Part shown: positions 9,451-19,906 of the stretch, one piece after another
Layout of the letters: every line of letters begins with the position of its first letter
How positions within the stretch are numbered: position 1 is the stretch's first letter
DNA from: Porticoccaceae bacterium
GTDB taxonomy: Bacteria > Pseudomonadota > Gammaproteobacteria > Pseudomonadales > Porticoccaceae
DNA: 35,274 bases
Direction of reading: 5' to 3'
NCBI GenBank assembly: GCA_029246925.1
Contig: JAQWMF010000070.1
Location: 1 to 35,274, forward strand
Translations under genes and position numbers: made by a program
Notes under the pieces: model-generated
Seen by the model: only the letters and a program-made list of their open reading frames with translations
Database searches by the model: none
Told to the model about the DNA's origin: nothing

Positions 9451-12400
9451 TTATTGGCTGGATTGAGGAAGTTCGGCGGCAAATATTTTATTTACCGACA
9501 CTTCAACATCATCCCATGGGCCTGATAGTTCATAACTAATACTCGAGATGCGATCAACCTGTTTTTCTACTAACTTACTAGTAACATAGACTCCCAAAGC
9601 AGCGGGCAACCCTCCGGTCAAACCGACTAGCCAAGGTAGATTTGTCGCCACCGGAAGGGTTGCAACAAGTTGCGCATTAACAGTTTCATGCATCAAATCA
9701 AAATCACCTGCCATGCTCATTCGCCCTGACGGCATCTGTATCTTAAGCGGATCATCTAGACCTAATACCGCTTGATCAAAACTTAAGGTCCCATCTAGGC
9801 TGTTGTAGGCTAAATTTTGACCTACAACGTCCGAAAAATCTAGCTGCAACCGTCGCAACCAGTTGGCAAAGTTAAATAACCCAACTAGCTTTAGCACTGT
9901 ACCCGCACCCCCGGGTGTTCGATAAAAATTACCGTTAACCAAATTTATCTTAAAATCGCCACTAAGATTTTCTTTGCTCATTGCCCATGGCTCTCCACGC
10001 CATGACAGATCAGCATCTAATCTACCCGACTGACTGTCTAGCACCTGAGGCATACCAAATACACTAAATAGATCGCCAATATTATTAATGCCTACAGGAC
10101 CTACTAGCTTACTTATATGTGTTTCACCATCATAACCCCAGAAAAAATCAGTTGGCGCTTCAGCGGCATAGATACCCGGCTGTAAACCAAAAATATTTCC
10201 CGATATATTATTAAATGATGCTCCAGAAGGCTCTGTCCTTAGCTCAAATGACAATGAACCTACGTCAAGGCCCGCTATTGAAAGCCTATCGACTGAAAAA
10301 TCTGTAGGCATCAGCAATCTTGGGTCCAAATTGGCTGAGTTGCCCACTAGACTCTCTGATAATTCAAGCCTATTTAAAGCAATTTTTGGTGGCTTAGTGG
10401 AATCCCGAAAAAGAGTAACCGAGCCATCAGCTAGATCACTGGTGAAAACCGCATCAAAACCTAGAGGACCCGGCTTAATTCTGGCACTAACTTTTGATAA
10501 CTGAATACCAGAAACTTTCCATTGTGCTAATTCTAAATCAAAGACAGTTTCTACAGGGTTGGTACGTTTTGACCTTTGACCCATCAAATCACTAAGCGGC
10601 TGCCATAACGTAAAATCAATTGTCGGCAAATTAGCTGATATCAAAAGCATATCTTGATCAGGCATAATTAGGTCGCGGTCATAGCTTATAGCTCCCTGCT
10701 CTAATCTTCCTTGGTCAAACCGTATATCAGAACGCAAATGCTGACCAAGTTTTCCTTCAAGCTGAGAAAGACTTGGCTCAAAATGTAATTTTAATTCCAA
10801 TGGTTGCGACTGCTCAGCTGTTTTGCCTATAGGTGCGGGTAAATTTATCGCCACATCCTGCATATCACTTTTTATCTCTAAGGTGGTTTTAGATGGATGA
10901 TGTGGATCTTTGAACAGCGAGCCCGTAACAGCTATGGTCTCTGAAATTATATTTGACCATGGGAAATCTACAAATTGGCTCAAGTTTTTGGGCGCCAAGG
11001 CTGTAGCGAATGACATCTGTTGTTGATTTTCCCGATATAGTTTGGCGGTAAATGGCTTATCCCAAAGTAGCGCATTCAAACTATCGGAGAAAATTCCCTT
11101 TTCAGATGAAAACTCAATCTCACCCGATAAGTTATCCAAAGTAATTGGCGATCCAGAGATCTTCATTTCCCCATTATCAATTAATGAGGTTACCCTATAG
11201 CTAGAAGCAGGTGGCTTTGCCTTATTAGCAATATAGCTGGGTAGTTCCATATGTAACTGAGTCGTTGTGTTTCCTGCGTAATTCCAGTTAGCCATTGGGC
11301 CTAGCTTTTGATTCAACGGTGACTGAACCAAAATATCGATCATTGCCGATAAGTCAGCTTCTAATTGCCCATCAATTATCCACTTCCGCTGCTCGACTGG
11401 ATGTTTAACGCTGTACTCAATCCTAGTTTTATTTACCGCTGCTCGATCTAAATTTGCTGATCTTATTTGTGCACTTAAATTGCCATTATCAACCAAAAAT
11501 AAACCATCTAGCCTATCTAACTGCGGCCAATTTGGATTAAATTTTATAACTGCATTCTCTGTTTCAAATAATAATTGCATGGTACGAGATAGGCGATTAT
11601 TTTTTGGCGGACCCGATCTAAAAAGAAGTCCGAACTGCTCTAAGCTGCCCTCTTTAATAGCCTTACGCACCCATGCTGAGGATCTTTCAGGCATGGTGTA
11701 GGGCAAATAGTTGTTAGTGAACGCTAAATCTAGGTTACGGGCGCCAATTAATAAATTAAACTCTGCTGCCTTTTTCTCGCCGCGACGGGGTTGCTCAATA
11801 GAAAATTTTAGCTGACTATCGCCCGCCTCAGATTTTGCATTGATCATATCGCTATAGACTATCCTTTGGTCTGCCGACGCCCAGTCAAAATAAATCGTTC
11901 CTTTTGCTTGATTGATAGTCAGGTAATCTTGATATGATTTTGGAAACAATATTTCAAAGCCATCATTGTCCGCGATATGAAATAAGCCATTAGAATCTGT
12001 CAGCTCTAGATAACCATGAACGCCCTTTAATCCAGGGCTGCCGCCATACGGAAGCATATAACAGCCATCTAGGTTTGCCGATAGATAAAAGCCCGCCTCA
12101 GACCTCCCCATACTTAGTGACGATATATTGCCGCTTGGCCTGATACTTTTCAGGTTATTTATTACATCAATGGACAGAATCTGTGTTTCATAGATTAAGT
12201 CCGCAACTAACTCTAAATTGATATGATTAATCGAAATATCAAATTCTTGCCAATTCGAGCCCAGTTGCTGTGTATACAAAAGATTAATTGGCTCAATACT
12301 TGTCGAGCCTAAATCAAACTGAAGGTCTTGTAGTCGCGCGCCCCAGTCCTTCCCAGGCATATACCAACCAGACAAAGTAGTTTTAATATCAGACACCGCA

Positions 12401-13305
12401 GGAACATCATCGACCAACCAGTTAAGAGGCACCCTAGATAGTGAGAGCTGACCCTTATAATCAAGTTGCCCACCAGGGTGAAAATTTAACCAAATTTCTC
12501 CGCCTGCTTTAATTGAATACTGATCAATCTCCTTGGATAAATCCGGCATTAATGACCTAGTGAGCATCTTTAGCGATTCAGAAAAATTTAGTTCTTCAAA
12601 TTTGAGATATCCATTGGCATTAAATGAATCTAAATCCGCTAGGTGTCCATGGGCCTCTAAAATCAAATGCGCGGGATTATCGTCCTCTGCAACACTGACT
12701 GATAACTGTGCACGATGAAAATCTTTATCATTTTCAATCAACATTTGACGGCCAAAGAGTTGTGTTTTTTGACCAGAAAAAGAACGCAGATTAACAGTGA
12801 GTGACTTCAATCGAATTTGATGACTGTATAGAAATGGCTGAAGGATGATATCTAAATCACTATCGGATTCACCATTAAATCCTTTTAATTGCCAGTGACC
12901 TAAGGCATTTTCAACAAAATTAATTTCTAATTTATCGACAGCAAACTCGCGCCAAATAGGTGCACCTAGCTTTAAACTGCTAAATAGGTCTAAATCTGCT
13001 CGCGCACCCTGAAGACTTAAAACAGACTCTTGCTCAGCATTTATTAACTCAACCCCATCAATCTCAATAATCGGCGTAAGCTGAGGCCACTCTCCACTGA
13101 GCGACCCTAAATTGACTTGAAATCCTGTATTAGAAGCAATAAAAGACTTTATGGATGGCCTAAGCTCGTCTAACTGGCTAATAGTTTGCCGACCGACAAA
13201 AATAAGTATGACCATACCAATAATCAACAGCGCAGCCACAAGACTAAGCCATTGGGTCAATAATTTTATCTTTCTCGCAATACTATTTATCATTGGACGC
13301 TTCAA
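9451..13305 (-). CDS. yhdP: YhdP/AsmA-like large inner-membrane-anchored protein (TIGR02099-type)
   Basis: 1284 aa, single N-terminal TM, AsmA-like C-terminal region; stop/start overlap with rng. Confidence 0.9.
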   Translation of the reverse strand: MKRPMINSIARKIKLLTQWLSLVAALLIIGMVILIFVGRQTISQLDELRPSIKSFIASNTGFQVNLGSLSGEWPQLTPIIEIDGVELINAEQESVLSLQGARADLDLFSSLKLGAPIWREFAVDKLEINFVENALGHWQLKGFNGESDSDLDIILQPFLYSHQIRLKSLTVNLRSFSGQKTQLFGRQMLIENDKDFHRAQLSVSVAEDDNPAHLILEAHGHLADLDSFNANGYLKFEELNFSESLKMLTRSLMPDLSKEIDQYSIKAGGEIWLNFHPGGQLDYKGQLSLSRVPLNWLVDDVPAVSDIKTTLSGWYMPGKDWGARLQDLQFDLGSTSIEPINLLYTQQLGSNWQEFDISINHINLELVADLIYETQILSIDVINNLKSIRPSGNISSLSMGRSEAGFYLSANLDGCYMLPYGGSPGLKGVHGYLELTDSNGLFHIADNDGFEILFPKSYQDYLTINQAKGTIYFDWASADQRIVYSDMINAKSEAGDSQLKFSIEQPRRGEKKAAEFNLLIGARNLDLAFTNNYLPYTMPERSSAWVRKAIKEGSLEQFGLLFRSGPPKNNRLSRTMQLLFETENAVIKFNPNWPQLDRLDGLFLVDNGNLSAQIRSANLDRAAVNKTRIEYSVKHPVEQRKWIIDGQLEADLSAMIDILVQSPLNQKLGPMANWNYAGNTTTQLHMELPSYIANKAKPPASSYRVTSLIDNGEMKISGSPITLDNLSGEIEFSSEKGIFSDSLNALLWDKPFTAKLYRENQQQMSFATALAPKNLSQFVDFPWSNIISETIAVTGSLFKDPHHPSKTTLEIKSDMQDVAINLPAPIGKTAEQSQPLELKLHFEPSLSQLEGKLGQHLRSDIRFDQGRLEQGAISYDRDLIMPDQDMLLISANLPTIDFTLWQPLSDLMGQRSKRTNPVETVFDLELAQWKVSGIQLSKVSARIKPGPLGFDAVFTSDLADGSVTLFRDSTKPPKIALNRLELSESLVGNSANLDPRLLMPTDFSVDRLSIAGLDVGSLSFELRTEPSGASFNNISGNIFGLQPGIYAAEAPTDFFWGYDGETHISKLVGPVGINNIGDLFSVFGMPQVLDSQSGRLDADLSWRGEPWAMSKENLSGDFKINLVNGNFYRTPGGAGTVLKLVGLFNFANWLRRLQLDFSDVVGQNLAYNSLDGTLSFDQAVLGLDDPLKIQMPSGRMSMAGDFDLMHETVNAQLVATLPVATNLPWLVGLTGGLPAALGVYVTSKLVEKQVDRISSISYELSGPWDDVEVSVNKIFAAELPQSSQ

Positions 13306-14756
13306 ACTGGAATAATATTAAACTGATCACTGGGAATTGAGCTCTCAATACAAAGTTTAACATCACAGTCAGCACTAGCCTTAAATTGATTTATCTGGGC
13401 AGTATATTTATTTCTAAGTTTATGAATAATATTAGCAGAAGCATGGATTTCCACTAGCGTCCATGCGCCATTGAAATCAACCTTAGCTAGCTCACGAAGT
13501 ATCTCATAGCTCAGAGTTTCTTCAGATTTGATAATGCCCTTAGCCTTACAACAGGTGCAGGGTTCACATAATACTTGACTTAAACTTTGACGGGTACGTT
13601 TGCGCGCAATCTGTACCAAACCAAGCTCAGTAAATTCTGAAATTATAGTTTTAGTACTATCTTTTGCAAATTCCCGTTTCAGTCGACTTAGTACCTGTCG
13701 ACAGTGTTCTGCAACCGCCATATCAATAAAATCAATAACGATAATACCTGACAAGTTGCGCAGTTTTATCTGTCTAGCAGACTCTGAAGCAGCCTCAAGA
13801 TTAACCCTGAGGAATGTCTGCTGATCAATAGCATCGCCTAGATATGAGCCTGTATTAACATCTATCACTGACAATGCTTCGGTCTCTTCAATGACTAAAT
13901 CACCCCCACAATTTAAAGATACACCTGATTCAAGCGCAGCATTAATTTGATCTTCTATCTGATAGCACTCAAATAGATTATTTTTTTCCGTATGCAGTTC
14001 AGGGCTATATTTTTCAGAGCCGCCATTGTGGCTGCACCAGCCCTTTAATTTTTCATGAAATTCCGCACAATCAACGGTTATTTTATTGACACCTAAACCA
14101 AGCATATTTGTAATTAAGCTCTGGAATTTCTGTGATTCTTGATAAAGAGAAACTGGGGATTTCTTAGCTCTCAAAGAATCCATCGACTGCCAAATATCTA
14201 GCAAAGCATTGATATCTTGGGTTAATTGACTCGCGGTTATACCCTCAGCCGCTGAACGCAAAATAAAATGTCCTGTTAGGCTCTCGGGCAACTCCATTGT
14301 AGAAATCATTGAGTCCATAAGATCATTAAGCCTTATCCGCTCAGGCTTTTGTTTTATTTTCGCTGAAATACCCAGCTTTTTTCTTCCATGCCGGTAAACT
14401 AAGTATTTAGTCGCAATGGACAGATCAGTGGTTAAAAGGGCTCCCTTTTTGTTCACGGGATCTTTTACTACCTGAACCAAAAGGTCTTGCCCTTCCCTTA
14501 AATTGTCAGCGATTTTTTCGCTGGGATTGGCTCGATAAATATCATCAATATGAAGAAAAGCGTTGCGCTCTGAACCGATATCAACAAATGCAGACTGCAT
14601 ACCTGGCATCACCCTGAGTACTTTGGCTTTGTATATATTACCTACAAGACTAGGCGCTTCCCCTCTATCAATATGAATTTGCTGAAGTACAGCATCTTCC
14701 ACCAAAGCAAGGCGAGTTTCGAAGGAGGTGCAATGTATAAATATTTCTTTTGTCAT
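13302..14756 (-). CDS. rng: Ribonuclease G (start probably the internal MTKEIFIHCTS; ORF extends to 14774)
   Basis: RNase E/G motifs GNIYKAKVLRVMPGMQSAFVDIGSERNAFLH, VIDVNTGSYLG, and Cys motif CEPCTCCKAKG. Confidence 0.95.
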   Translation of the reverse strand: MTKEIFIHCTSFETRLALVEDAVLQQIHIDRGEAPSLVGNIYKAKVLRVMPGMQSAFVDIGSERNAFLHIDDIYRANPSEKIADNLREGQDLLVQVVKDPVNKKGALLTTDLSIATKYLVYRHGRKKLGISAKIKQKPERIRLNDLMDSMISTMELPESLTGHFILRSAAEGITASQLTQDINALLDIWQSMDSLRAKKSPVSLYQESQKFQSLITNMLGLGVNKITVDCAEFHEKLKGWCSHNGGSEKYSPELHTEKNNLFECYQIEDQINAALESGVSLNCGGDLVIEETEALSVIDVNTGSYLGDAIDQQTFLRVNLEAASESARQIKLRNLSGIIVIDFIDMAVAEHCRQVLSRLKREFAKDSTKTIISEFTELGLVQIARKRTRQSLSQVLCEPCTCCKAKGIIKSEETLSYEILRELAKVDFNGAWTLVEIHASANIIHKLRNKYTAQINQFKASADCDVKLCIESSIPSDQFNIIPV

Positions 14757-14808
14757 CGGGCAACTGTAGCTCAAAACCTTGTGCTATAAAAATACTGTTT
14801 ACTTACTT

Positions 14809-15396
14809 TTAGCTAAAACCCCAAATGGGGACCCCAAAGGCTTGTAGTAATGTAGATGTTGCTTCTATTGGCAGTCCAACAACACCGCTGTAACTGCCTT
14901 TAATTGATTCAACAAACACCGCACCATAACCTTGAATTGCGTAACTTCCCGCTTTGCCTCTCGGCTCACCCGTCTGCCAATAACGGAGGCATTCTTGCTT
15001 GGTTATTTTTCGAAAAATCACCTCTGTTATCGATATTGATACCGAGCATTGCTTAGTATTACCCATAGCCACTGCCGTAAGTACCTGATGGGTGCTACCA
15101 GATAATGCACTTAACATTTCGATGGCCTGATCTTGATCACGGGGCTTACCAAAAATCTTGGCATCTAATACTACGCAGGTGTCAGCTCCCAAAACTGGTT
15201 TATTGTCTAGCCCTAAGGCAATCACATACTGAGCCTTTTCCAGCGCCATTCTTTGCACATAATCAATTGCTGACTCGCAAGGTCTAGGAGTCTCATCAAT
15301 ATCCGTAGGCTTAATCTGATGTCGCACACCAATTTGCTGCAAGATCTCAGTGCGTCGCGGAGAGGCAGATGCCAGTATCAAATCATAATCGACCAA
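14809..15396 (-). CDS. maf: Maf-like nucleotide pyrophosphatase
   Basis: LILASASPRRTEILQQIG, DTCVVLDAKIFGKPRD, GKAGSYAIQGYGAVFVESIKGSYSGVVGLP. Confidence 0.95.
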   Translation of the reverse strand: MVDYDLILASASPRRTEILQQIGVRHQIKPTDIDETPRPCESAIDYVQRMALEKAQYVIALGLDNKPVLGADTCVVLDAKIFGKPRDQDQAIEMLSALSGSTHQVLTAVAMGNTKQCSVSISITEVIFRKITKQECLRYWQTGEPRGKAGSYAIQGYGAVFVESIKGSYSGVVGLPIEATSTLLQAFGVPIWGFS

Positions 15397-15428
15397 TTTT
15401 CTTGCCTATATTTAGTAAATTTGGGTGG

Positions 15429-15905
15429 CTATTTGTGCAATGAGTAGAAATGCCCTACAACTTTATCTAGGGGGATCCAGCATATCGCCGAGATAACCGC
15501 TAAGGCGAGGATATCCTCAATAAATAGGGGTTTATCTAATGCGTTATCAATAGCTGCTCGCATAAACTCAACCAATAAAATCATTAAAAAAACTAGGGTA
15601 ACCCTGTGTACTAGCTGTAAATAAACAACAATTCGATGAAAGAAAATTAAAATAAGGCCGCATATTGAAAATATTAAAATATGGTAGCCAAGAGTGGATA
15701 AAAAAATAAAATCTGCAAAAATACCCATAATCACCGCGAATTCGATGCCATATTGATCAGGAAAGTAAAGCATCCAAGCAATCATCATCAGTAGCAGAAA
15801 ATTGGGCTTCCAAAAAACCCAATCCCCAGATAGAGGTATAAATTGAAGTATCAATGCCAAAAAAAGCATGATTAAAACAGGCTGAAACGTACTATTACTA
15901 TTCAT
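15429..15905 (-). CDS. mreD: Rod shape-determining protein MreD (start likely at MNSNSTFQP; ORF extends to 15929)
   Basis: Short multi-TM protein after mreC; position in mreBCD. Confidence 0.88.
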   Translation of the reverse strand: MNSNSTFQPVLIMLFLALILQFIPLSGDWVFWKPNFLLLMMIAWMLYFPDQYGIEFAVIMGIFADFIFLSTLGYHILIFSICGLILIFFHRIVVYLQLVHRVTLVFLMILLVEFMRAAIDNALDKPLFIEDILALAVISAICWIPLDKVVGHFYSLHK

Positions 15906-16767
15906 TAATATCTCTAGTAACATCTCCATTTTTCAGCGTAAAAACCAAAAGAAGGTGCCTACTTCGATCCAGTTTTGCCGAGGGTGTCACTTTAATTTGC
16001 ATAAACTTCTCGCCTGGTCTTTGATTGATGGAGGCTACTGACCCCACCGGATATCCCATAGGAAAGCGCCCTCCTAAACCAGAACTTACCAGCTTATCAC
16101 CCTCTTCAATATCTACCGTAGGAGATACAAATCTCAATGACATCTCATTGTAATCCGATATGCCTTCAACAATTGACCGCAAACCATTTCTCAAAACCTG
16201 AACTGGAAGCGCATGATTAAGATCTGTGATTAATAGTACCTTGCTATAATTTTCGTATACCTCAACAACCTGCCCCATCAACCCGTCAGCATCTAACACG
16301 GGCTGACCAATATATACACCATCCTCACTTCCGCGATCTACGGTTACATTGTGATTAACTGGATTGGGAGAGACGCCTATCACTTCAGTCACCAACACGC
16401 TCTGCATAAGCAGTTCTGTGGCATTGAGCAATTGCCGCAATCGAAGATTTTCAGCCGCTAATTCTGCACTTCGCTGTAATTGACCTAAAAGAATTAAGCG
16501 CTCTTTTTCAAGACTGACATTTTTTTGTTCTAATTTTGTTCTGGCAGTGGTGCTCATTCCCACCCATTCTTTGACCCGATATGGAAAATTAGCCAACAAC
16601 TGAAGTGGAATAGTCACTTTGGATATATCGGATTTGGTTGATTCAAATAGGGACGTATAAGTGTCCAGAGTCATTAGAAGCAGTGCAAGAAGCAGTGCGA
16701 AAAATGTTTTTCGCACTGCTGAGGAAGAATTAACAAAAACGTTTTTAATGAGCGCGCTCCAAAACAA
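15898..16767 (-). CDS. mreC: Rod shape-determining protein MreC
   Basis: N-terminal TM, coiled coil, then MreC core (VIGVSPNPVNHNVTVDRGSEDGVYIGQPVLDADGLMGQV, VSSGLGGRFPMGYPVG). Confidence 0.95.
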   Translation of the reverse strand: MFWSALIKNVFVNSSSAVRKTFFALLLALLLMTLDTYTSLFESTKSDISKVTIPLQLLANFPYRVKEWVGMSTTARTKLEQKNVSLEKERLILLGQLQRSAELAAENLRLRQLLNATELLMQSVLVTEVIGVSPNPVNHNVTVDRGSEDGVYIGQPVLDADGLMGQVVEVYENYSKVLLITDLNHALPVQVLRNGLRSIVEGISDYNEMSLRFVSPTVDIEEGDKLVSSGLGGRFPMGYPVGSVASINQRPGEKFMQIKVTPSAKLDRSRHLLLVFTLKNGDVTRDINE

Positions 16768-16821
16768 TGATCAACAGCAAAGAAATGCCTACCAAACAAG
16801 GCACTCTTTAACGTGAGCATG

Positions 16822-17862
16822 CTAGTACATAAGCATGCCAGAACCTTTGGCACCCATCATTTCTAAGGCTTCACCGCCACCGCGTGCTACGCAGGTTAGA
16901 GGCTCTTCAGCCAAAATAACTGGTAGACCAGTTTCAATAGCCAGAAGACGGTCTAAGTCCTTCAGAAGTGACCCCCCCCCAGTAAGCACAATACCTGTTT
17001 CAGCAATATCAGATGCCAATTCAGGTGGCGACTGCTCAAGCACGCGTTTTACCGCCTGAACAATACCAGATAATGGTTCTTGCAATGATTGCAATATTTC
17101 ATCACTGCTGAGCACAAAACTTTTAGGCACACCTTCCGCCAAGTTACGACCTCTCACTTCAATTTCTCGCACTTCTTTGGAAAGGTAAGCCGTGCCGATT
17201 TCCATCTTAATTCGCTCTGCGGTACCGTCACCAATAACGCTACCGTATTTGCGACGCACATAATTACAAATTGATTCATCAAATCGGTCACCGCCAATTC
17301 GCACCGAATCAGAGAAAACCACACCGTTCAATGAAAGAATAGCTATCTCAGTAGTACCACCACCAATATCAACTACCATTGAACCCACAGCTTCTTCCAC
17401 CGGCAAGCCAGCACCAATTGCCGCTGCCATTGGCTCTTCAATCAAAAATACTTCCCGAGCACCCGCGCTAAATGCGGACTCTTTAATTGCCCGTTTCTCA
17501 ACTTCTGTCGCTGTACAGGGAACACAGATAAGAACACGTGGGCTTGGAGGGAAAAAACTTTCTGAGTGCACTTTTCTAATAAAATGTTGAAGCATTTTTT
17601 CAGTCACTTGGAAATCTGCAATCACGCCGTCTTTAAGTGGACGAATAGCGGTAATATTTCCTGGGGTTCTTCCTAGCATACGCTTAGCATCAACACCCAC
17701 AGCTTCAACTTTTTTCTCACCGTATTGCTGGCGAATAGCTACCACGGAGGGCTCATTGAGCACAATACCGTGCTCACGCATATAAATAAGCGTATTTGCA
17801 GTCCCTAAGTCGATGGATAAATCGCTAGAAAAAAGCCCTAAAATTCTTTTGAGTAACAACAT
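16822..17862 (-). CDS. mreB: Rod shape-determining actin-like protein MreB
   Basis: [54 protein letters not shown]; 346 aa. Confidence 0.98.
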   Translation of the reverse strand: MLLLKRILGLFSSDLSIDLGTANTLIYMREHGIVLNEPSVVAIRQQYGEKKVEAVGVDAKRMLGRTPGNITAIRPLKDGVIADFQVTEKMLQHFIRKVHSESFFPPSPRVLICVPCTATEVEKRAIKESAFSAGAREVFLIEEPMAAAIGAGLPVEEAVGSMVVDIGGGTTEIAILSLNGVVFSDSVRIGGDRFDESICNYVRRKYGSVIGDGTAERIKMEIGTAYLSKEVREIEVRGRNLAEGVPKSFVLSSDEILQSLQEPLSGIVQAVKRVLEQSPPELASDIAETGIVLTGGGSLLKDLDRLLAIETGLPVILAEEPLTCVARGGGEALEMMGAKGSGMLMY

Positions 17863-18130
17863 TTTTTAAATTCCATTATTGTGCTGTTTACGGCATGTAA
17901 AAGTCACAGATTAGATGCGGAAAAGTATCAGTTCATTGCGCCAATGGCAAGTGTAAAAATAACCGTTTTATTCCACAAAATTTAATGATTATGCTTAATT
18001 GTAACAAGCTGACAAAAAAAAGTGGCTTTTATGTTAAACAACTGAAGATTTTTCTTTGCTCAAACTAACGTAAATCAGCTTAATGTTGTAAACTTCCGCT
18101 TGTGAAAATTTTTATTTATAAGATCTCAAT

Positions 18131-18418
18131 ATGAGTATAGAAAAACAAACAATAGAAAACCTTGCCACTCTTGCTCGTCTGGCTGTTGATGACGAGAGAG
18201 TTGAAGAGATATCACAGAGACTCGGCAGTGTTTTGGAACTGGTTGACCAACTTCAGGCTGCAGACACTAGCGGACTGAGTGGCCTAGACCACCCGCTTAA
18301 TGAAACACAGCGCCTGAGAGAAGATAAAATCAATAAACCCAATATGAGAGAAGCTTTTCAAGCTATAGCTCCAGATACTGAAGATGACCTCTATTTGGTA
18401 CCAAAAGTCATTGATTAA
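18131..18418 (+). CDS. gatC: Asp-tRNA(Asn)/Glu-tRNA(Gln) amidotransferase subunit C
   Basis: 95 aa; TIENLATLARLAVDDERVEEISQRLGSVLELVDQLQAADTSG; directly upstream of gatA. Confidence 0.95.
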   Translation: MSIEKQTIENLATLARLAVDDERVEEISQRLGSVLELVDQLQAADTSGLSGLDHPLNETQRLREDKINKPNMREAFQAIAPDTEDDLYLVPKVID

Positions 18419-18448
18419 ACCATTCAGCAAGATTAAGCCGAGTACAGA

Positions 18449-19906
18449 ATGCATAATTTTACAATAACTGAGCTTATAGACGGCCTGAAGAAAAGAGTGT
18501 TCTCTAGTGAAGAGATCACTCAACATTTTTTGGCGCGAATAAAAAACTTAGACTCAGAATTCAATAGCGTTATTACCCTCACCGAAGATCAAGCCCTTGA
18601 ATCTGCGAAGTTGGCAGATCAGCTTCTAGCCGAGGGTAGCGCATCGGAGCTATGTGGTGTGCCAGTGCTCCACAAAGATATATTCTGCACCCAAGGCGTG
18701 CGCACGAGCTGTGGCTCGAAGATGCTAGATAATTTTGTACCACCATACGATGCAACCGTTATTGAAAATTTCAGAAACAATGGCGCAGTCATGCTCGGCA
18801 AGACCAATATGGATGAATTCGCTATGGGCTCATCCAATGAAACCAGTTTTTATGGGCCTGTCAAAAACCCATGGTCAACAGATTCGGTTCCTGGTGGTTC
18901 CTCTGGAGGCTCTGCCGCGGCGATTGCCGCTCGACTAGCACCCGGGGCAACCGCCACTGATACCGGCGGATCAATTCGACAGCCAGCAGCACTCTGTGGC
19001 ATCACTGGACTTAAGCCAACCTATGGCCGTGTTTCACGCTGGGGCATGATTGCTTTTGCATCCAGCCTAGATCAGGGCGGACCCATGGCAAGAACTGCTG
19101 AAGACTGTGCGCTACTTCTAAACTGCATGGCAAGTTATGACGATAAAGACTCTACCTGTATCGATCGACCGGTACCTAATTACTCAGTGAACTTAGGTGA
19201 CTCGCTCAAAGGTTTGCGCATTGGCATTCCAAAAGAATATTTTTCTGAGGGTTTAAACGCTGGAACTGAACAGGCGGTTCGAGACTCATTGGCTGAATAT
19301 GAAAAACTGGGGGCTGAGCTTGTAGACATCAGCTTACCTAACACAGGGCTTTCGGTCCCGGCCTATTATGTTATTGCCCCAGCAGAAGCCTCTGCGAATT
19401 TATCGCGCTTTGATGGTGTGCGCTACGGACATCGCTGTGAAGACCCTAAAGATCTTGAAGACCTATACCGAAGAACCAGAGCCGAGGGCTTTGGAGATGA
19501 GGTTCAAAGACGTATTCTTATTGGCACCTATTGTCTATCAGCTGGTTACTATGATGCATACTATGGGAAGGCGCAGCAAGTCAGACAGCTTATTCGCCAA
19601 GATTTTACTCAGGCATTTGAAAAAGTTGATCTTATTATGGGGCCTACCTGCCCCTCTCCGGCCTTTAAATTTGGCGCTAAGGGCAATGATCCAGTCGCTA
19701 TGTACCTAGAAGATATTTATACCATCTCTACAAATCTAGCTGGATTGCCTGGTATGTCCTTACCCTGTGGCATGGTCGATAATAAGCCAGTGGGTCTCCA
19801 AATTATTGGTAACTATTTTGATGAAGCCCGCATGCTAAATGCCGCGCATCAGTTTCAGCAGGTGACGGATTGGCATCAATTAGCACCAGCGGGGATTGAA
19901 TCATGA
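18449..19906 (+). CDS. gatA: Asp-tRNA(Asn)/Glu-tRNA(Gln) amidotransferase subunit A
   Basis: Amidase signature [50 protein letters not shown]. Confidence 0.98.
   Translation: MHNFTITELIDGLKKRVFSSEEITQHFLARIKNLDSEFNSVITLTEDQALESAKLADQLLAEGSASELCGVPVLHKDIFCTQGVRTSCGSKMLDNFVPPYDATVIENFRNNGAVMLGKTNMDEFAMGSSNETSFYGPVKNPWSTDSVPGGSSGGSAAAIAARLAPGATATDTGGSIRQPAALCGITGLKPTYGRVSRWGMIAFASSLDQGGPMARTAEDCALLLNCMASYDDKDSTCIDRPVPNYSVNLGDSLKGLRIGIPKEYFSEGLNAGTEQAVRDSLAEYEKLGAELVDISLPNTGLSVPAYYVIAPAEASANLSRFDGVRYGHRCEDPKDLEDLYRRTRAEGFGDEVQRRILIGTYCLSAGYYDAYYGKAQQVRQLIRQDFTQAFEKVDLIMGPTCPSPAFKFGAKGNDPVAMYLEDIYTISTNLAGLPGMSLPCGMVDNKPVGLQIIGNYFDEARMLNAAHQFQQVTDWHQLAPAGIES

Noticed and set aside
16815-16837. gcatgc...gcatgc repeats around the mreB stop codon
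   Set aside because: Six-base palindromes only, no T-run and short; insufficient to call a terminator or operator.
18563-18600. Possible GatCAB-linked unusual aminoacylation feature
   Set aside because: gatC-gatA-gatB is a normal complete operon for transamidation; nothing unusual visible.
19368-19709. 113-aa ORF overlapping gatA in another frame
   Set aside because: Lies fully within the strongly conserved gatA reading frame; Leu-rich out-of-frame translation.
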